Source: JBBTQZ01 sp038065435 | GTDB lineage: Bacteria; Patescibacteriota; Minisyncoccia; Phycocordibacterales; WO2-35-19 | DNA length: 9,723 nt | Direction of reading: 5' to 3' | NCBI GenBank assembly: GCA_038065435.1 | Contig: JBBTQZ010000042.1 | Coordinates: 1-9,723 of the forward strand | Shown here: positions 6,986 to 9,723 of the stretch, one piece after another | How positions within the stretch are numbered: position 1 is the stretch's first letter | Layout: each line of letters starts with the position of its first letter | Translations under genes and position numbers: made by a program | Notes under the pieces: model-generated | Databases searched by the model: none | The model's input: only the letters and a program-made list of their open reading frames with translations | Told to the model about the DNA's origin: nothing

Positions 6986-7046
6986 ATTTTTGCAAAAAAA
7001 TAATAATTTTAATAAATTTTGTTGAGTTTTTACTGTTTCAAGCTAG

Positions 7047-7115
7047 AAGTATTTTACAGGCCTTGAACAAAAAATACTTGTGGATAAGAACAAAAATCAA
7101 TACTAGGTAATACTA
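7047..7115. repeat. Cluster of AATACT motifs (putative operator sites)
   Basis: The hexamer AATACT occurs at 7073-7078, 7099-7104 and 7109-7114, and in inverse orientation (AGTATT) at 7048-7053. The first and last in the left part form the arms of a 9-bp inverted repeat; the right pair is spaced by one helical turn. Repeated half-sites upstream of a ribonucleotide reductase gene suggest binding of a regulator, which I cannot name. Confidence 0.45.
7079..7087 (-). promoter_or_regulatory. Perfect DnaA box (TTATCCACA)
   Basis: The minus strand reads TTATCCACA, the strict DnaA-box consensus, 94-102 nt upstream of the nrdJ ATG and touching the right arm of the AAGTATTTT inverted repeat. DnaA boxes in the E. 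coli nrdAB promoter link dNTP synthesis to replication initiation (established). A similar role here is inferred. I saw only one strict copy, so this is not an origin. Confidence 0.6.
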
Positions 7116-7139
7116 AACTCCTGCTGTAAAACAGACCTT

Positions 7140-7622
7140 CTAAAAGCCTTTTATTTCTAACGTATTGCCAACACTAATTTTATTTTTATCAAAAAAACCA
7201 GAATTAACTTCCAAGACATACAAGGCCTCCCTATCGGGCATAAATACCTTTGGGAAGGTGTTTGGCGAAACCTCTCTTTCTATAAAAATTATTCTTCTGT
7301 TTTCATCTAACCAAGCGATATCTATAGCAAAATTCATATCTTTCATCCATATGCCATATTTAGCTTTATTCTCAAAGACAAATAGAAGCCCAGTATTGTC
7401 GTCTAAAACTTCTCGGTAAGATAGGCCAGTTATTCTTTTTGTTTCGGAATCCGCAATCTCTACATTTAGGGCTGTTTCAGATATTTTTGCAGTATAGACG
7501 GTTGTCTCTGTACTATTTTGAATATTATTTTCATTATTTCTAAACAATAAAATACTGGCCACAAGAAGTACTGTGCAAATAATAAAAAGATTTTTTTTAG
7601 ATATAGGTTCAGATGTAGGCAT
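7140..7622 (-). CDS. Membrane-anchored DUF192 family protein
   Basis: This 160-residue protein has a cytoplasmic, lysine-containing N-terminus, one hydrophobic segment at about 11-27 (NLFIICTVLLVASILLF), a polar linker to about 45, and a DUF192 domain to the C-terminus. Family hallmarks seen: TKRITGLSYRE at 61-71, GLLFVFEN at 78-85, YGIWMKDMNFAIDIAWLDE at 89-107 and YVLEVNSGFF at 135-144. There is no lipobox cysteine, so it is probably an uncleaved membrane anchor with the domain outside the cytoplasm. The function of DUF192 is not known. It stands alone: a terminator separates it from the RRM gene upstream and 154 nt from nrdJ downstream. Start: ATG 7622, no Shine-Dalgarno sequence, with TATAAT 10 nt upstream. 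Confidence 0.9.
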   Translation of the reverse strand: MPTSEPISKKNLFIICTVLLVASILLFRNNENNIQNSTETTVYTAKISETALNVEIADSETKRITGLSYREVLDDNTGLLFVFENKAKYGIWMKDMNFAIDIAWLDENRRIIFIEREVSPNTFPKVFMPDREALYVLEVNSGFFDKNKISVGNTLEIKGF

Positions 7623-7632
7623 GATTCAGAAT

Positions 7633-7638
7633 ATTATA
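7633..7638 (-). promoter_or_regulatory. Candidate -10 box (TATAAT) for the DUF192 gene
   Basis: An exact TATAAT ends 10 nt before the DUF192 ATG and directly abuts the terminator hairpin. Transcription would start about 4 nt before the ATG. The -35 position would fall in the terminator loop and does not match the consensus. A fresh promoter right after a terminator makes sense, since upstream transcription should stop there. Confidence 0.5.
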
Positions 7639-7676
7639 CAAACTAAAAACCGCTCTTGCGAGCGGTTTTTAGTTTG
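7639..7676. terminator. Strong bidirectional intrinsic terminator hairpin
   Basis: A perfect 17-bp inverted repeat (7639-7655 with 7660-7676) closes a TTGC tetraloop. The GC core is CCGCTC/GAGCGG, flanked by A5 on the 5' arm and T5 on the 3' arm, so both strands end in a U-rich stretch. It lies 14 nt beyond the stop of the RRM gene, whose transcript it should end. Confidence 0.9.
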
Positions 7677-7690
7677 GTCCTTCCTAGAAA

Positions 7691-7975
7691 TTATCTGCGG
7701 AAGTCCCTTCTTGGGCCTCTTGAAGCACCTTCCTCTCTAGGACGAGCTTCATTGACAACGATAGCTCTACCAGCTATTTCCTTGCCATTCATACCCTCAA
7801 TAGCGGCATTTGCTTCACCGTCATTATCCATGACTACGAAACCAAAACCTCTAGATCTACCGGTTTCTCTATCTTTGACTATTGAAGCTTCAGAAACTCC
7901 TCCGAAAGCGGAGAAAGCATCTTTGAGATCAGCATCAGTAGCATCCCAAGATAGATTACCTACGAAAATTTTCAT
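7691..7975 (-). CDS. Small RRM-type RNA-binding protein
   Basis: This 94-residue protein is a single RNA recognition motif with a short basic tail, like the Rbp proteins of cyanobacteria and other bacteria. Seen: RNP2 as IFVGNL at 3-8 and RNP1 as RGFGFVVM at 42-49; the aromatic Phe4, Phe44 and Phe46 are the expected RNA-stacking positions. The domain ends near residue 76 and is followed by an Arg/Gly-rich tail (RPREEGASRGPRRDFRR). It should bind single-stranded RNA in the cytoplasm; targets are unknown. Start: ATG 7975, matching the family MKIFVGNL. Its 156-nt upstream spacer can form hairpins, and a strong terminator follows the gene, so it is probably a monocistronic or YceI-linked transcript under post-transcriptional control. 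Confidence 0.94.
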   Translation of the reverse strand: MKIFVGNLSWDATDADLKDAFSAFGGVSEASIVKDRETGRSRGFGFVVMDNDGEANAAIEGMNGKEIAGRAIVVNEARPREEGASRGPRRDFRR

Positions 7976-8131
7976 TTTCTTGTGTTTTATTTAACCTATT
8001 AAACGACCAGAGCTCGTTCTTCTATTGGCTTCGGTCGCCCTAAACAGGCAAACTTAAACACAAAGACTTAAGAAACTCTTACAGACCAGTCTATCATAGA
8101 TGCCCAAATAAAGCAAGGGCTACCTGTGAAT
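7976..8131 (-). promoter_or_regulatory. Structured leader/spacer upstream of the RRM gene
   Basis: There is no gene in this 156-nt spacer. Two hairpins are visible. One has arms at 8004-8013 and 8028-8037 (CGACC...AGC with GCT...GGTCG, including one G-U and one mismatch) and a 14-nt loop. The other spans 8064-8092: TAAGA/TCTTA closed by a 3-nt loop, with AGACT/AGTCT outside a 6-nt bulge. No strong promoter or known riboswitch motif is recognised; TATGAT on the minus strand near 8094-8099 is a weak -10 candidate. No terminator with a U-tract follows the YceI gene. Confidence 0.45.
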
Positions 8132-8809
8132 TCAGTTTTGTTTTAAGGCTTCTAGGTGTAGCTCTATCTGCACGGCATCCCTTATGGCTTTGTCGCCTAG
8201 GTTTTTGAAAAAGCTAGGAGAATTGTATTTTATTTCCCAATCTGCACGGTTTATAGCAAATGATGCAGTGGCCACAGCTCCATTTTGTGTCGGTTTTATG
8301 GTAGTTATAAACGATATGGCTTGGGTGATGCCCTTGACAGTAAGGTCTCCTCCCATAACAAAGCGCCCTTCTAATAGACCTTGCTCACTAGAAGGTGCGA
8401 TAGTTTTTATGACGAAAGTAGAGGTGGGATATGTGGCTACAGAAAAGAAATCATCGCTCTTCAAATGATCGGTGAGACGCTGTTTTCCGGCGCTATCTTC
8501 CATGGTGTTCATATCTATAAAGAATTCTCCTGTCTTAAAAAACCCAGACTCTGCAACAGCTTCTCCTGAATTAAACTTTACGGTGCCCGTCTCCGACAAA
8601 CCACCTATAAATTCACCTGTCCACTTCAGGTAGCTTTTTTCTGTATCTATAATATAAGTGCCATCGGCAACAGCTCCAGAGACCATATTGTATACATTGT
8701 CGGGCATATCTTCAGGTGCTTCTGTCTTTTTGCTACCAAGAACGAACCCCACAATAGCCACGAGTAGTATAATACCGGCTATTGCATAGGAGTTGTTTAG
8801 CTTTTCCAT
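8132..8809 (-). CDS. Membrane-anchored YceI-like (lipocalin-fold) protein
   Basis: This 225-residue protein has an N-terminal hydrophobic anchor at about 8-24 (YAIAGIILLVAIVGFVL), a linker, and a YceI domain from about 50 to 221. Family features seen: TYIIDTEKSYLKWTGE at 51-66, RLTDHLKSDDFFSVATYPTSTF at 111-132 in two conserved parts (HLKSDDFF and YPTSTF), GGDLTVKGIT at 153-162, and INRADWEIKYN at 186-196. The family forms beta barrels that bind polyisoprenoid or other lipids; the ligand here is unknown. There is no lipobox, so an uncleaved membrane anchor is likely, with the barrel outside the cell membrane. It starts at ATG 8809, faces the divergent rpsA, and ends in TGA. Confidence 0.93.
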   Translation of the reverse strand: MEKLNNSYAIAGIILLVAIVGFVLGSKKTEAPEDMPDNVYNMVSGAVADGTYIIDTEKSYLKWTGEFIGGLSETGTVKFNSGEAVAESGFFKTGEFFIDMNTMEDSAGKQRLTDHLKSDDFFSVATYPTSTFVIKTIAPSSEQGLLEGRFVMGGDLTVKGITQAISFITTIKPTQNGAVATASFAINRADWEIKYNSPSFFKNLGDKAIRDAVQIELHLEALKQN

Positions 8810-8963
8810 AGTGGTTTGTAATTAAGTTTATAAAGTGCTAATATATCAAACATCCAAATTATAAACAATTGTTTGGGTAGTATTATAAACAAAATACTCT
8901 AAGCATAACCTTCCGCTAATATTCAGGATTTTGAAGCGGAAAAGCTTGAGCTTTTTTAATTGT
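8810..8963. promoter_or_regulatory. Divergent promoter region between the YceI gene and rpsA
   Basis: This 154-nt region must hold promoters for both divergent genes. Seen: an 11-bp direct repeat ATTATAAACAA (8858-8868 and 8882-8892, period 24 bp) and a 12-bp palindrome AAACAATTGTTT (8863-8874) overlapping the first copy. On the minus strand each copy reads TTGTTTATAAT, giving two TATAAT boxes, the nearer one about 48 nt before the YceI gene's ATG. No rpsA promoter can be assigned with confidence. Confidence 0.45.
8938..8957 (+). other. Hairpin just before the rpsA start codon
   Basis: AAAAGC (8940-8945) pairs with GCTTTT (8950-8955) around a TTGA loop, extendable by two G-U pairs, and ends 6 nt before the ATG. 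It could shape translation initiation of S1 mRNA, or be a weak minus-strand terminator. It has only two GC pairs, so it is of modest stability. Confidence 0.35.
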
Positions 8964-9723
8964 ATGACAAAAAAAGAACTCGTAAACGAAGAAGCTGAAT
9001 CCAAAATAATCAAAGATTCGGCAATGGTAAAGTTGGTCAATGATAGTAAGTTGCCACCAGGCAAAGACAGCATTGTTGAGGGTGTTGTATTGAGTATGGA
9101 CAAGAATGAGGTTTATGTAGATTTACCTCCTTGGGGTACTGGTATTATATTTGGCAAAGAATATATAAATGCTCGTGATTTGCTAAAAAAAGTAAATGTT
9201 GGCGACACTATTACAGGAAAAGTAGTCGGTACTGACAATAAAGAAGGGTACGTAGAAATATCTCTGAAAGAAGCCAAACAAGCTCTTCTTTGGACAGAAG
9301 CAGAGGATGCCATTAGAGACAATAAAATATTTGATCTTCCAGTACTTGAGGCAAACAAAGGGGGTCTGATGCTTTCTTGGCAAGGCATACTTGGCTTCTT
9401 ACCCGCTTCTCAGCTCAAAGTGGAACATTATCCTAGAGTTGGGGATGGCGATAAAGACAAAATACTTGATGAATTGCGTAAATTGGTTGGACAGAAAATA
9501 ACAGTTTCTATAATCGCAGTGAACAGCAAAGAAGGTAAGCTTATTTTCTCTGAAAAAGACCCTGCTTCTAGCGAAAAAGAAAAGGTGGTAGATAAATACA
9601 CTTTAGGAGATGAGCTTAATGGCGAAGTAACCGGTATAGTGGATTTCGGTATATTCGTGAAAATAGAAGATGGTTTAGAAGGCTTGGTGCATATTTCAGA
9701 AATAGACTGGGGCTTGGTGGACG
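8964..9723 (+). CDS. rpsA: Ribosomal protein S1 (partial, cut by right edge)
   Basis: This is the 5' part (253 codons) of an S1-domain protein that helps the 30S subunit bind mRNA. I translated it from ATG 8964 (MTKKELVNEE). Seen: a first S1 repeat at about 33-104 (SIVEGVVLSMDKNEVYVDL... VGDTITGKVVG), a second, more divergent one at about 120-200 (with GILGFLPASQL and LVGQKITVSII), and a third starting near 213 (LGDELNGEVTGIVDFGIFVKIEDGLEGLVHISEI), which has the classic GIVDFGIFV and LVHISE signatures. The multi-repeat layout fits RpsA rather than single-domain S1 proteins such as polynucleotide phosphorylase or RNase tails. No Shine-Dalgarno sequence is seen, as is common for rpsA; a small hairpin precedes the start. 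It is the only gene here on the plus strand. Confidence 0.93.
   Translation, partial: MTKKELVNEEAESKIIKDSAMVKLVNDSKLPPGKDSIVEGVVLSMDKNEVYVDLPPWGTGIIFGKEYINARDLLKKVNVGDTITGKVVGTDNKEGYVEISLKEAKQALLWTEAEDAIRDNKIFDLPVLEANKGGLMLSWQGILGFLPASQLKVEHYPRVGDGDKDKILDELRKLVGQKITVSIIAVNSKEGKLIFSEKDPASSEKEKVVDKYTLGDELNGEVTGIVDFGIFVKIEDGLEGLVHISEIDWGLVD

Larger units (their letters stand above)
6986..7139 (-). promoter_or_regulatory. nrdJ upstream regulatory region
   Basis: This 154-nt spacer separates the DUF192 stop from nrdJ. It holds a perfect DnaA box (7079-7087), a 9-bp inverted repeat AAGTATTTT/AAAATACTT with a 15-nt spacer (7047-7055 and 7071-7079), two direct AATACTA repeats exactly 10 bp apart (7099-7105 and 7109-7115), and a small CTGT-AAA-ACAG hairpin (7124-7134). 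I see no cobalamin riboswitch B12 box, no NrdR box matching the usual consensus, and no convincing -35/-10 pair. It is AT-rich near the start codon. Confidence 0.6.

Noticed and set aside
6986..7139. Cobalamin riboswitch upstream of the B12-dependent reductase
   Set aside because: I looked for the B12 box (GCCACTG-like) and the expected multi-stem layout on the nrdJ strand and found neither; the spacer is also short for this class.
7639..7676. 17-bp perfect inverted repeat as a transposon end or CRISPR-like repeat
   Set aside because: It occurs once, has a tetraloop, a GC core and flanking A/T runs, and lies directly after a stop codon: a standard intrinsic terminator.
8100..8121. GCCC...GGGC inverted repeat after the YceI gene as a terminator
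   Set aside because: The stem is only 4 bp with a long loop and there is no U-tract on the minus strand after it.
8846..9388. Minus-strand open frames opposite the start of rpsA
   Set aside because: Their translations are low-complexity and match no family; the plus strand clearly encodes S1 repeats in a single frame with a sensible start.
1..9723. tRNA or rRNA genes, CRISPR arrays, insertion sequences
   Set aside because: Nearly all of the window is coding; the few spacers were read on both strands and show no tRNA-like fold, regular long repeats or transposase.

Overview
The window looks like a fragment of a Candidate Phyla Radiation (Patescibacteria, probably Parcubacteria-like) genome recovered by metagenomics. 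This is inferred from gene content and style: a transketolase split into two genes, a minimal non-oxidative pentose phosphate set, a cobalamin-type ribonucleotide reductase, a small RRM protein, short AT-rich spacers and start sites without Shine-Dalgarno sequences. Stops are TAG, TAA and one TGA (YceI gene), so TGA is not reassigned here. No 16S rRNA or universal marker is present, so the placement stays tentative.

All genes but one lie on the minus strand, so the block reads from right to left. Positions 6985 to 1 hold a carbon and nucleotide supply cluster: adenosylcobalamin-dependent ribonucleotide reductase (nrdJ), glyceraldehyde-3-phosphate dehydrogenase (gap), a class III Fic AMP-transferase, ribose-5-phosphate isomerase B (rpiB), a divergent ribulose-phosphate 3-epimerase (rpe), and the N- and C-terminal halves of transketolase (the second cut by the window edge). 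Transketolase, epimerase and isomerase interconvert glycolytic sugar phosphates and ribose-5-phosphate. GAPDH sits on the triose branch and NrdJ turns ribonucleotides into deoxyribonucleotides, so the cluster runs from central sugars to DNA precursors. The Fic enzyme is the outsider, and it has its own promoter-like sequence.

Upstream of nrdJ is a 154-nt spacer with a perfect DnaA box and several copies of an AATACT motif. Further right are a membrane-anchored DUF192 protein, a strong bidirectional terminator, an RRM RNA-binding protein with a structured leader, and a membrane-anchored YceI-like protein. A divergent intergenic region with short repeats leads into the only plus-strand gene, the start of ribosomal protein S1 (rpsA), cut by the right edge.

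Two points matter most to a user. First, the 100-N gap at 2403-2502 is almost certainly an assembly artefact: the 55 nt on its left and the 55 nt on its right are identical, so rpe and rpiB are really adjacent, 5 nt apart. Second, four of the eleven visible start codons have an exact TATAAT only 6-10 nt upstream, which predicts leaderless or nearly leaderless transcripts. I found no clear evidence of a wholly new multi-gene system. The best leads are the regulatory DNA upstream of nrdJ, the leaderless promoter pattern, the Fic gene in a sugar-phosphate cluster, and the altered metal site of the epimerase.
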